In this document: positions 30,101-37,020 of the stretch, piece by piece | Layout: every line of letters begins with the position of its first letter | How positions within the stretch are numbered: position 1 is the stretch's first letter | Virus record (IMG/VR): IMGVR_UViG_3300025030_000256 | Location: 1-38,762 of that record | DNA length: 38,762 nt | Direction: 5' to 3' (one strand) | DNA from: a virus | Made by a program: the position numbers and the translations under genes | Notes under the pieces: generated by a model | What the model was told of the DNA's origin: nothing | The model's database searches: none | What the model saw: only the letters and a program-made list of their open reading frames with translations

Positions 30101-31146
30101 TGCTGCGTGGCATAGAACGGCAGTTCGGATATATCGGGGATGACCCGTGGCTAGCCCCGTTGCACATACGCGGTGACGAGATGCTTGTTCAGGACTCGGC
30201 CAGCAAGATCGGCAGGGTGTTAGATAACGCACTGGCTGTGGGTGGCAACGTCAACAGCATAGCCTCTGGCTTCCGTGCAATACAGGGCGGGCTAGAGAAG
30301 ATAGTCATGCGCGGCATCAGCGAGAAGGTGGTGAGCATGGCAGAGGGCAAGATGCCCTTCCCGGCGCAGATGGCGGGGGAGGTTGGCTGGTCGCCTCAGT
30401 TCCTCTCCGACTTGCAAAGGTTCGTGCAGGATAACCCGAAGGTGGACAACTTCAAGGGCCAGAGCATAAGTGTGCTGAACTTTGAGAAGATGCCAGAGGA
30501 GATGCTGGACACGCTACTGATAGGGATGCAGCGCATCAGGGGCCGCATCGTACAGCAGAACTTCATCGGTGATTCAAGCGTGTGGATGCACAGCTCTATA
30601 GGCAAGGTGCTCACTCAGTTCAAATCCTTCAGCATCATCTCTGTGGAGAAGCAGCTCATACACGACCTTCGCGGGGATAAGATCAAGGCCGCTCAGACCC
30701 TCATGTGGTCCTCCCTTCTGGGGTACGTGGCGTACAACGTGCGTACACAGCTCGCCTCCATAGGCAGGCACGACAGGGAGAAGTTCCTAGAGGACCGGCT
30801 CAACGATAGGGCAGTGTCAGTCGGCACATTCAACATGATGCCGCAGGTTGCAGGCTTGTCTCTCGCGGGAGACTTCCTCGGCACGCTGGGTCTGCTCCCC
30901 GACAGCATGATGAGCGCTCCGGGGCGGGCAGGTGTACGTCCCATGTCTGGCAACAACATAGCGCCAGCAGCAGGCGTGATAGCTGATACCGCGAAGCTGG
31001 CGCACAGCGTAACTCGTATGATGGACCCGACCAGTGAAGGTACGGGCGTTGATGTACTCAAGGCAGGCCGCAAGCTAGTCCCACTGTCTAACGCAATGGG
31101 CGCAGGGCAGATGCTAAACGTGCTCATTGGAGCAGCAGAGAAATAG
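27112..31146 (+). CDS. Internal virion protein D, very large (T7 gp16-like)
   Basis: Ejected protein that spans the periplasm and inner membrane and draws in the genome. 1344 residues (T7 gp16: 1318). GTG 27112 (AGAGG 5 nt upstream, product MGKKKKQIDVTAF) is preferred to GTG 27106. Family-type segments include the hydrophobic AAAGFLAELFDPVGWGIGAI near the N-terminus and RSLGMMGFASFPEAARAITH and FNMMPQVAGLSLAGDFLGTL near the C-terminus. The N-terminal transglycosylase of T7 gp16 is not apparent; that role lies in the preceding gene. Two degenerate copies of the 16-bp palindrome occur inside. Confidence 0.92.
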   Translation: MGKKKKQIDVTAFGVPSLAPTVEMKPGASATVIPERYTTTEDTAVAQRAEEQRREDLDWSDLPKQAIQSNWMVPSVSRFLERNDYSPSIEGYKVPEEELDLLPHKMEDKSYLRESTSPEDYKRRLVYLDEDLERKRGLASYGWQGAAAGFLAELFDPVGWGIGAIGAPQIAAMKGGRLLKAGAGALTFGTQGAATEALLAAGDTQKPVSDAMYGFAFGAVLGGGLGALSRVHPHAPAVAHASDLVDEAVRREAQLVVSHAGDIDTPTFQRKPSRPGADANYPAEASLLDSEPATHPVFRKEEVTVKGVDDIEVARVVKEYTSNLEAKGKMEFRGRQGAAARKGIEDAAAQTKADVGEIRDLLTRERAELVSEHGAPRNSSEHTKLEFLLQKLDDKYKPVLNAAQRKLDDLTDRLRASKESRNARKELDEFKAKTPEGQAKHLFPEGLPRFFERVDRHVFVADEVGAELDISEAAEAAARLDELDPMEEAGEMFDLLTGEAVPSAKSKSASGSSEPVPSLANKEADRLKADERKAKVDALRVRSTTGLTTPEFVKSMIERAKRKGATSVQWLPFQWMRDRVQGVYTTLDHSENQAFRGLNDILHETGQGQSNQEHTAAAFQHFFLNKIRSAERNRYDVGYLSWAKEQGMGTVQALMDVGNRKALFNTEVYLKVVDPSRSASEGVTLAAEGHRDAMSLALELRKKAGEMGWSDIQDSRAYMPVIFESTAVVHLVSKHGEDLVRGLISKSYQEGKFHLKAKAADKLAEMQIRRSRAHQLSGSQVFKNVVAESERKDFIKDLKEAGVPEEHIMTFLEDQEHAQLLDNISNRAKFSLGLNPITEHQGVRMVDLLYTDTSMLTQNYYRESAGGAALAKMGFKSYEHAHRVVNAAEDVGLRSGANAARNKEEADMIRDTLKLMYGKSLDLDPNGTFAVTSRRLRGIAANRSLGMMGFASFPEAARAITHLGLGTVLRNVPAVAIFRNKSARVGATSMGELSEPVLRGIERQFGYIGDDPWLAPLHIRGDEMLVQDSASKIGRVLDNALAVGGNVNSIASGFRAIQGGLEKIVMRGISEKVVSMAEGKMPFPAQMAGEVGWSPQFLSDLQRFVQDNPKVDNFKGQSISVLNFEKMPEEMLDTLLIGMQRIRGRIVQQNFIGDSSVWMHSSIGKVLTQFKSFSIISVEKQLIHDLRGDKIKAAQTLMWSSLLGYVAYNVRTQLASIGRHDREKFLEDRLNDRAVSVGTFNMMPQVAGLSLAGDFLGTLGLLPDSMMSAPGRAGVRPMSGNNIAPAAGVIADTAKLAHSVTRMMDPTSEGTGVDVLKAGRKLVPLSNAMGAGQMLNVLIGAAEK
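27882..27897. repeat. Degenerate 16-bp palindrome (15 of 16)
   Basis: GTCTCACGCGGGAGAC, one mismatch to copy 5, within the gp16-like gene (coding VSHAGD). It fills the otherwise long gap in the copy spacing. Confidence 0.55.
30858..30873. repeat. Degenerate 16-bp palindrome (14 of 16)
   Basis: GTCTCTCGCGGGAGAC, two mismatches to copy 5 and one to the copy at 27882, in the gp16-like gene. The outer arms still pair. It may be chance. Confidence 0.35.
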
Positions 31147-31154
31147 GAGCAGCA

Positions 31155-33353
31155 ATGGCTTTCAGTTATCAAGAGCAGACAGGAGACGGTGTAACAACCG
31201 TCTTCCCCTTCAGCTTCACAGGCGCGGACATAGGGTACATCCGAGAGGATGACATTCATGTGTACGTAGACAAAGTGGAGACCAACGACTTCACCTTCTC
31301 CGGCAGCAATCAGGTGCAATTCAACGTGCCCCCGCCCGCGCCGGTAGTGGCAGGCGTGCCTAACATCATGATACGCAGGATAATGCCCAAGACTGCACCT
31401 TATGCAGACTTCAGCCGAGGCAATAACTTTGGTCAGGAGCAGATGAACTACACTGTGCTACAGCAGTTGTACGCGCACCATGAGTTCCTCGATGGCTTCT
31501 TACCAGAGGGCTACTTTGTCAAGGGCGACATGGACTTCAAGGGAAACAGAGTCATTAATATTGGAGCGCCTGTCAACGCAGAGGACGCTACTAACAAGGC
31601 TTACGTGGAGGAGATGTATCTGGCTGGCGTTGCACCTACTGCTGTAGCAGAGTCGATAGGTGCTGCAACAGAGGAAGACCCAAGTGACGGAGGATTCTTC
31701 TCGTTCTTGGGGGCAGGGCTTCGCAAGGTTACGTGGGCGCGCGCCAAGGCGCTACTCAGGGGTGGAGTTGTGTACTCCTCTGATTACACTACCCTCAATG
31801 AAGCAGTGGCCGCGATAGGGAGCGACAGGCGCACCTTGAAGCTGGTGGCCGATGTAGCAGTAACGGCCAACCTCATCATCCCCTCTAATATCGAACTCAT
31901 CCCCCTGAACCTCGCTCAGATCAACCATAGCATCTACACAATCAGCTACGCGGGCAGCACGGCGCGGTGGCCGCTGGCGCAGATGTTCAACGGGACGGGT
32001 AAAGTCACGATCAGTAATGCACTGGAACGCTATGCGGAATGGTGGGGCGTTGACGGCGTAGCCGATAATGTGCAGATAAATGCCGCGCTGGACAGCAGCC
32101 CTAACGATGATGCAACTGTTAGATTGCTGGCTAAAGAGTATGTGATCGCTGCCACAGTAATGCACCCAGCAGGAGAGGCACCGGTAGCGCTTCTCGGGTC
32201 TGGTAATTATGAGTCGAGTAAGGGGACTAGATTTAAATGGGTAGGCGGCAACAACGATTCCATTGTTGCCCTGCCCGCCTACGGGGTCATAAAAGACGTT
32301 TTCATTCGCAACGGCAACTCATCCACGGGCATCATAGGTGTGGACCTTGTAGGGACTTCCGCCGCAGCCGGTGCGTACCGGTCCTATGCTGACATTGAAA
32401 ATACCACAGTGAAGAGTTGCGCTTACGGTTATGCGTTTGATTGGTCGTGGAGCGATACAATCACCAACGCAACAGCGCTCTATTGCGGAGTGGGATTTGA
32501 CCTGCGCACCGAGTCAAATAGTGCGCTGTTCACTAACTGTCACGCCGTAGCCTGCGGTATAGGTATTAACGACAGCAACGGTTCCGGTGCGCGAGGTGTA
32601 ACGTGGGTGGGGGGTTCCATCGAACTGAGCACTACAGTCGGCATTGACTATTCATACGGCAACGTGAGTGCTGCGTGGGTCTTTACCGGGACATATTTTG
32701 AGTCCAATGCGCAGACCGCAAAACTGGCAAAAATTATTACCATTTCGGATGCGTTTATTAACGGTGATGGTGTCGCCGCAGGGAACCCGGCTTTTGCAAT
32801 AGTAGCATCCAGAGGTATCAGGCTGGAAAACCTATATCCTGCGGGGTCAATCACAAACCTCGTATCTTTCACCGGGGCTGATGCCGCATACGTGGCACAA
32901 AGTGTAACTATCAGCGCACCGTACCACAAAAGCCTGATTGCGACAGCCATATATGGCAACCCTAAAGCCCTTTCTCTTGGATGGCTGCATCCCTCTTGTT
33001 ATACCAAAATAGAAACGGAGTGGATCAACACATCCAGTGCAAATAACAGCGCCGTTTCAATGGTCGGTGAAAATTCCGGACTGGCAGAGAGAAAGCTTGT
33101 TGCAATGTATATGATCAACAAATCCACGGTGTCGTTTGCGGCTCCCTTTGTTGTAGGCATGGGGCGTTCTGCCGGTTACGTTGATTTGGCGACTGCCACA
33201 TTTGCTTCAAGCCCTCTTGCTTCAGGTGTTAGGAATATACCTTTGGTTGGTGGCGCTCCGGCCACATATACCTCATCTGCCTATAACTATTTCACGTCAA
33301 GCACGGCAAACAGTGGCGGCGGATACGTCAAATTCGTGATGTTTTTTATATAA
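31155..33353 (+). CDS. Tail fibre / tailspike with T7-type anchor and beta-helix body
   Basis: Receptor-binding protein. Residues 1-150 are the T7 gp17-type virion anchor (FSYQEQTGDGVTTVFPFSFT, VINIGAPVNAEDATNKAYVE). From about residue 200 on, short repeated strands with many Asn, Gly, Ser and Thr (YSSDYTTLNEAVAAIGS, EWWGVDGVADNVQINAALD) indicate a pectate-lyase-type right-handed beta-helix, as in polysaccharide-degrading spikes; the active site cannot be named. GGAG precedes ATG 31155. Codon use changes strongly after about nt 32000 to A/T-ended codons, showing that the distal part was acquired from a different source. Confidence 0.92.
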   Translation: MAFSYQEQTGDGVTTVFPFSFTGADIGYIREDDIHVYVDKVETNDFTFSGSNQVQFNVPPPAPVVAGVPNIMIRRIMPKTAPYADFSRGNNFGQEQMNYTVLQQLYAHHEFLDGFLPEGYFVKGDMDFKGNRVINIGAPVNAEDATNKAYVEEMYLAGVAPTAVAESIGAATEEDPSDGGFFSFLGAGLRKVTWARAKALLRGGVVYSSDYTTLNEAVAAIGSDRRTLKLVADVAVTANLIIPSNIELIPLNLAQINHSIYTISYAGSTARWPLAQMFNGTGKVTISNALERYAEWWGVDGVADNVQINAALDSSPNDDATVRLLAKEYVIAATVMHPAGEAPVALLGSGNYESSKGTRFKWVGGNNDSIVALPAYGVIKDVFIRNGNSSTGIIGVDLVGTSAAAGAYRSYADIENTTVKSCAYGYAFDWSWSDTITNATALYCGVGFDLRTESNSALFTNCHAVACGIGINDSNGSGARGVTWVGGSIELSTTVGIDYSYGNVSAAWVFTGTYFESNAQTAKLAKIITISDAFINGDGVAAGNPAFAIVASRGIRLENLYPAGSITNLVSFTGADAAYVAQSVTISAPYHKSLIATAIYGNPKALSLGWLHPSCYTKIETEWINTSSANNSAVSMVGENSGLAERKLVAMYMINKSTVSFAAPFVVGMGRSAGYVDLATATFASSPLASGVRNIPLVGGAPATYTSSAYNYFTSSTANSGGGYVKFVMFFI

Positions 33354-33389
33354 CGCCTGGTTCGCTGGGTTGAACTCTTGAGGTAACAT

Positions 33390-33617
33390 TTGCTCAAAGA
33401 AACAGCTAACATTGCAAGGGAGGCGGCTCACACAGCACCTCCCGCTGCATACGCCCTCGGTACGCTCTCCGGTTATACCTTCTCTGAGTTGAGCGCTGCT
33501 GCCATCTTTATCTTCACAGTCATGCAGATAATCCGTGCTTTCCCAAAGACAGTACGGTGCATCTCGTGCTACATCTCGCACTGGTCCTGCAATGGAACGT
33601 GCAAGGAGCTTAAATGA
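33390..33617 (+). CDS. Holin (T7 gp17.5-like position and layout)
   Basis: Predicted to permeabilise the inner membrane at lysis. TTG 33390 has GAGG 6 nt upstream. 75 residues: amphipathic N-terminus LKETANIAREAAHTAPPAAY, one hydrophobic segment TFSELSAAAIFIFTVMQIIR resembling the T7 holin membrane helix, then a Cys-rich tail (RCISCYISHWSCNGTC) not found in T7. It lies between tail fibre and small terminase exactly as gene 17.5 does in T7, and overlaps terS by ATGA. Confidence 0.78.
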   Translation: MLKETANIAREAAHTAPPAAYALGTLSGYTFSELSAAAIFIFTVMQIIRAFPKTVRCISCYISHWSCNGTCKELK

Positions 33618-33922
33618 AAGGTAACAAGAACTCCGCTTCGGAGGACATGCTCGGTACTCTGCACAAAGCTGTCACCACGGCGTTCACCCGCAGGGTAGAT
33701 GACATGCTGGAGAAGTGCGTCGAGGCACCGGACGAGATACAGTTCATCATTGATGAGAAGTTCTTGACCGCTGCTTCTAACTTCTTACACAAGAACGAGA
33801 TAGGCGCAAGCCTGCCTGAGCAGAATGAGGCATCGCCGCTGGCGGTCTCTCTCGCTGCGGTCAAGGCGAAGCACAGCGGCAAAGTCCTGAGCTTCACCGA
33901 CAGGGAGCAAGCGACTGGCTAG
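33614..33922 (+). CDS. terS: Small terminase subunit (102 aa)
   Basis: DNA-recognition part of the packaging motor. Assigned by position directly before the large subunit, size (T7 gp18: 89) and all-helical charged make-up (AFTRRVDDMLEKCVEAPDEI, AASNFLHKNEIG, SLAAVKAKHSGKVLSF). ATG 33614 overlaps the holin stop. Its 3' end overlaps the start of the large terminase frame by about 8 bp and contains that gene's likely ribosome site (AGGGAG, 33902-33907). Confidence 0.82.
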   Translation: MKGNKNSASEDMLGTLHKAVTTAFTRRVDDMLEKCVEAPDEIQFIIDEKFLTAASNFLHKNEIGASLPEQNEASPLAVSLAAVKAKHSGKVLSFTDREQATG

Positions 33923-34133
33923 ACTCTCAGCGGAGCAGCAGTTAGCTCTCTGGCAATCTTTAGAAGAGGTGCAGGAGACCTTCCCTAATACGGAGGAGGG
34001 TTTCCTGCTCTTCGCCCAAGTAGTTATCAACACGCTCATCACAGGCAATCCGAGCCTGAACAGGTTGCAGGCAGACATGTGCAAGTACCTGTTCGGCGGG
34101 CCGCTCTACCGGATGCTCCAAGCACAACGAGGT
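33915..34133 (+). CDS. terL: Large terminase subunit, exon 1 (73 codons, likely CTG start)
   Basis: N-terminal part of the packaging ATPase-nuclease. The frame opens at 33891 and contains no ATG, GTG or TTG before 33969; CTG 33915 stands 7 nt after AGGGAG and is the best start, giving L/M-ARLSAEQQLALWQSLEEV and on to LNRLQADMCKYLFGG. The exon ends PLYRMLQAQRG, the first half of the P-loop, immediately followed in frame by a stop codon that belongs to the intron. Spliced to exon 2 it restores QRGQAKTT. The spliced protein would have 613 residues, in the range of phiKMV-type large terminases. Confidence 0.85.
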
Positions 34134-34889
34134 TAGTAACTTGGCTTCGTAATCACACTCAAACAGGGAACACCCTACATGGGCAATCCTGACTAGAATG
34201 GAATTATCCTATATGGAGAATTGTATGTACAAGAAAGCAAACATTGAAGTAACAAACAGAAGTGGACATGAGTACTCAGTTGATACTAACGGGGTTGTGG
34301 TTAACGAGACCACAGGGCACATACTTGAAGGCAGGCTGAAGAACGGATACCACTTAGTCTGTATCAACCAGAAGTATCACCCAACCCACCGGCTTGTAGC
34401 CCTAGCGTTCTTACCTACAGACAGCAGCAGGCCCTATGTTAATCACGTTGATGGGCGTAAGTCTAACAACCATGTGAGCAACCTTGAGTGGTGCAGCCAC
34501 CAAGAGAACATGAGACATGCAGCAGATACAGGGCTTTGGGTTAAGAAGATAGGACTAGAGCACGGTAAGTGCAACACAACTGAGGTGCAGGTAAGGATTG
34601 TATGTGATCTTATGGAGAGAGGTAAGAACTGGCGGTATATCAAGAACCTCTCAACCATGACAAGGAACACCTACCTGAACATACGTAGAAGGGCCACTTG
34701 GACTCATATTTCTTGTGAATACAAATTCTAGTGCAACGACTATCCCGAAAGGGAGTACACCACAAGCTAATGGTGGTGGAAACGTGTGACTGTCTATAGG
34801 ACAGAAGATATAGTCTACTCTGCATGGTAACATGCAGAAGTTCTATAAAGAGAACTGGCGAGGTATTGCGAACCTCTCTGAATATAATG
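34134..34889 (+). other. Group I intron in large terminase gene (756 nt)
   Basis: Self-splicing intron. P1: exon end ACGAGGT (34127-34133) pairs with guide GCTTCGT (34144-34150), giving the required U-G pair at the 5' splice site (U34133, G34144). P10: CTTG (34140-34143) pairs with exon 2 start CAGG (34890-34893). P7: GACTAT (34738-34743) pairs with ATAGTC (34810-34815), in the classic AAGATATAGTC context. P8-type hairpin CTGTC/GACAG (34790-34804). P9 hairpin CTGCATG-GTAA-CATGCAG (34820-34837) with a GNRA loop. The intron ends in G34889. An HNH endonuclease gene occupies 34225-34731. Splicing joins the two terminase frames in phase. Confidence 0.92.
34225..34731 (+). CDS. Intron-encoded HNH homing endonuclease (168 aa)
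   Basis: Spreads the intron by cutting intronless terL alleles. HNH_3 core: THRLVALAFLPTDSSRPYVN, HVDGRKSNNHVSNLEWCSHQ, ENMRHA. The N-terminal part NRSGHEYSVDTNGVVVNETT is a NUMOD4-like domain and the C-terminal half (CDLMERGKNWRYIKNL) looks like a helix-turn-helix. ATG 34225 has GGAG 6 nt upstream; in-frame ATGs at 34198 and 34213 are less favoured. It is markedly more A/T-rich than the flanking exons. Confidence 0.93.
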   Translation: MYKKANIEVTNRSGHEYSVDTNGVVVNETTGHILEGRLKNGYHLVCINQKYHPTHRLVALAFLPTDSSRPYVNHVDGRKSNNHVSNLEWCSHQENMRHAADTGLWVKKIGLEHGKCNTTEVQVRIVCDLMERGKNWRYIKNLSTMTRNTYLNIRRRATWTHISCEYKF

Positions 34890-36512
34890 CAGGCTAAGAC
34901 CACTATCACAGCGATCTATGCCGTCTTCCGTATCATCCATGCACCGCATACCCGCATCCTCATCTTCTCTCAGAAGGGCAAACGTGCCGAGGAGATAGCA
35001 GGCTGGTGCATCAAGATCATACGTGGGCTTGAGTTCTTGCAGTTCATGCTTCCTGATAAGGCTTCAGGTGATAAGGAGTCAGTCAAGTCCTTCGACATCC
35101 ATTGGGCGTTGAAGGGTGCTGACAAGTCTCCGAGCATAGCGTGCGAGTCCATCGAGGCTGGAGCGCAGGGTGCCCGTGCTGACGTGCTCATTGCTGATGA
35201 TATTGAGTCCTTGCAGAACTCCCGCACAGTAGCAGGCCGGGAGCTGCTTGAGGACACCAGCAAAGAGTTTGAGTCAATTTGTACTCATGGTGACATCATC
35301 TACTTAGGTACGCCTCAGAGCATTGAGTCTATCTACAACAACCTACCCTCTCGCGGATATGACATACGAATCTGGCCGGGGAGGTATCCGAACTCTAAAG
35401 AGCTAGACACATACGGTGGCTACTTAGCCCCGATGCTCTTGTCTGACATAGAAGAAGACGACACCTTGCAGTTGGGTGGCGGATTCGATGGGCTATCTGG
35501 TAAGCCCACCTGCCCTGAGATGTTCGATGAAGAGACGCTCCGCACCAAGGAGCTGTCGCAAGGTAAGGCTAAGTTCCAGTTGCAGTATATGCTGAGTACC
35601 CGCCTGTCGGATGACGGAAGATTCCCGCTCAAGCTCTCTGACCTTATCGTGTATGGCTACAGCCGGTTGCAAGGACCGGAGATGCCTATCTGGGCCAGTG
35701 GCCCCGGTCAGATCATCAACGAGCTGCCTAAGTTCGGGAACAGGACCACTGACAAGTTCCATATGCCTATACAGCGCGTCTATGAGTGGAAGCCCTTTGA
35801 TCGGGTCATCATGTACATAGACCCCGCTGGTGGTGGAAAGAACGGAGACGAGACGGCGTATGCCATCATAGGTCTCATTGGCACCTTTGTCTACATCTTG
35901 GACTCTGGTGGATTCCCCGGCGGGTACGAAGAAGAGACTCTGATGAAGTTCGTTGAGGCAGCTAAGGCAGCGAACTGCAAGACCGTTTACATAGAGAAGA
36001 ACTACGGGCATGGCGCTCACTCCGCTATGCTCAAGCCGCTGTTTGAGAAGCACTGGCCCGTTACCATCGAAGAGGTGTACGAGACAGGCCAGAAGGAACT
36101 CAGGATCATAGACGTTCTTGAGCCACTCATCAGCTCTCACCGGCTCGTTGTGACACCTGATGCAGTGCGCCGGGACTTGGACTCAACTGCCCGCTACGCG
36201 CTGGAGAAGCGCCTACGGTACAGCTTGTTCTTCCAGTTGGCGCACATAACGCGGGACAAGGACTCCCTGTTCCACGATGACCGACTAGACGCACTGGCGG
36301 GTGCCGTGCGCCAGATCGTACAAAGCATCGACTACGACATGGCCCGAGTTGTGGCGGCTCAGCAGGCCGAGAAGTACAAGGAGTTCCAGCGGGTGTGGCG
36401 CGACAAGGAGCTGCGGAGAGAGTCGATTTCCGGGCACTCCTCGGCCCCGCACCGGCCCAATAAGAACATATTCGCCAAGACCGGCCCAAAGGTCGGAAAG
36501 CGGAAATGGTGA
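34890..36512 (+). CDS. terL: Large terminase subunit, exon 2
   Basis: C-terminal 540 residues of the packaging motor. Starts QAKTTITAIYAVFRI, completing the P-loop begun in exon 1. Walker B is VLIADDIES, the coupling motif IYLGTPQS, and the nuclease domain has MYIDPAGGGKNGDETAYAII, VYIEKNYGHG and HDDRLDALAGAV, carrying the metal-binding Asp residues. The sequence is close to phiKMV-type terminases. Without splicing, only a protein lacking the P-loop could be made (the ATG at 34824 lies in the intron), so splicing is essential for packaging. Palindrome copy 7 follows the stop by one base. Confidence 0.95.
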   Translation, partial: QAKTTITAIYAVFRIIHAPHTRILIFSQKGKRAEEIAGWCIKIIRGLEFLQFMLPDKASGDKESVKSFDIHWALKGADKSPSIACESIEAGAQGARADVLIADDIESLQNSRTVAGRELLEDTSKEFESICTHGDIIYLGTPQSIESIYNNLPSRGYDIRIWPGRYPNSKELDTYGGYLAPMLLSDIEEDDTLQLGGGFDGLSGKPTCPEMFDEETLRTKELSQGKAKFQLQYMLSTRLSDDGRFPLKLSDLIVYGYSRLQGPEMPIWASGPGQIINELPKFGNRTTDKFHMPIQRVYEWKPFDRVIMYIDPAGGGKNGDETAYAIIGLIGTFVYILDSGGFPGGYEEETLMKFVEAAKAANCKTVYIEKNYGHGAHSAMLKPLFEKHWPVTIEEVYETGQKELRIIDVLEPLISSHRLVVTPDAVRRDLDSTARYALEKRLRYSLFFQLAHITRDKDSLFHDDRLDALAGAVRQIVQSIDYDMARVVAAQQAEKYKEFQRVWRDKELRRESISGHSSAPHRPNKNIFAKTGPKVGKRKW

Positions 36513-36513
36513 T

Positions 36514-36529
36514 GTCTCACACGTGAGAC
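36514..36529. repeat. Dispersed 16-bp palindrome, copy 7
   Basis: GTCTCACACGTGAGAC, identical to copies 1, 2 and 4. It lies between the terminase stop codon and promoter 7, three bases from the latter. Confidence 0.85.
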
Positions 36530-36532
36530 GAA

Positions 36533-36551
36533 TTAACCCGGACTATAGGGG
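36533..36551 (+). promoter_or_regulatory. Phage RNA polymerase promoter 7
   Basis: TTAACCCGGACTATAGGGG. The core is identical to the consensus but the initial transcribed bases are GGGG as in T7/T3, not GATA. Predicted start G36548. A second promoter follows 116 bp on. Confidence 0.88.
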
Positions 36552-36648
36552 TTCTAGGGTCTATGCCTTACCAGAGCGGGCCTAGAGCGCCTATGTCCTC
36601 CTCCTTCTATTCCTTTACATAGTATAACAAGGTAGCGAGTAGGTAGAA
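36552..36648 (+). other. Spacer between two promoters
   Basis: No gene. It contains an inverted repeat TCTAGG/CCTAGA (about 36553-36586, 22-nt loop) and a pyrimidine-rich then AT-rich part (CCTCCTCCTTCTATTCC, ACATAGTATAACAAGG). I see no clear terminator. Confidence 0.4.
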
Positions 36649-36667
36649 TAAACCCGGACTATAGATA
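36649..36667 (+). promoter_or_regulatory. Phage RNA polymerase promoter 8
   Basis: TAAACCCGGACTATAGATA, identical to promoter 1, predicted start G36664. It stands 31 bp before the next gene. Confidence 0.9.
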
Positions 36668-36697
36668 TATAGACCCGCAGTACAAGGAGCTTCAAGA

Positions 36698-36958
36698 ATG
36701 ACCTTAGCAATCGCAGGCGACACTCAGGCAGGGACCGCAACCGCTGGCCCCATCGTATTCAACGACCTTCCCATCGTGGCACAGGCTGACATCGCAGAGC
36801 AGGATCATGCCGTGAACGTCACCCTCATCTCTGGCAAGAAGAAGGGTTCGCTCCTCATCAATGCCACCACTGGCGAAATCATGGTCGCTCAGGGCAGCAC
36901 CCCGACTTCGGCGTGGAACAACATGGGTCCGGTCGCAGCTAACATCGTACCGGCCTAA
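36698..36958 (+). CDS. Possible virion decoration/structural protein (86 aa)
   Basis: Function not certain. GGAG precedes ATG 36698. The product is small, Ala/Thr-rich and beta-type: VNVTLISGKKKGSLLINATT followed by MVAQGSTPTSAWNNM. This last pattern resembles short Gly/Ser/Trp motifs of phage head-fibre or decoration-type proteins, but I cannot name the family. Two phage promoters in tandem precede it, codons are strongly C/G-ended, and a strong hairpin follows, all suggesting abundant late expression. Confidence 0.65.
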   Translation: MTLAIAGDTQAGTATAGPIVFNDLPIVAQADIAEQDHAVNVTLISGKKKGSLLINATTGEIMVAQGSTPTSAWNNMGPVAANIVPA

Positions 36959-36974
36959 CTAACATCGGCGGCAT

Positions 36975-36998
36975 CGCCACCCAGCGCATCGGGTGGCG
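36975..36998 (+). terminator. GC-rich stem-loop, possible weak terminator
   Basis: CGCCACCC (36975-36982) pairs perfectly with GGGTGGCG (36991-36998), 8-nt loop, followed by CTCTTCC, not a clean U-run. It separates the 86-residue gene from the lysis genes and may reduce read-through. Confidence 0.5.
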
Positions 36999-37020
36999 CT
37001 CTTCCGCAAAAGGAAAGCAC

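Noticed and set aside
34824-36512. Terminase frame read from ATG 34824 as a complete gene
   Set aside because: The first 22 codons lie in the intron (P9 region) and lack the P-loop; the real N-terminus is exon 1 at 33915-34133.
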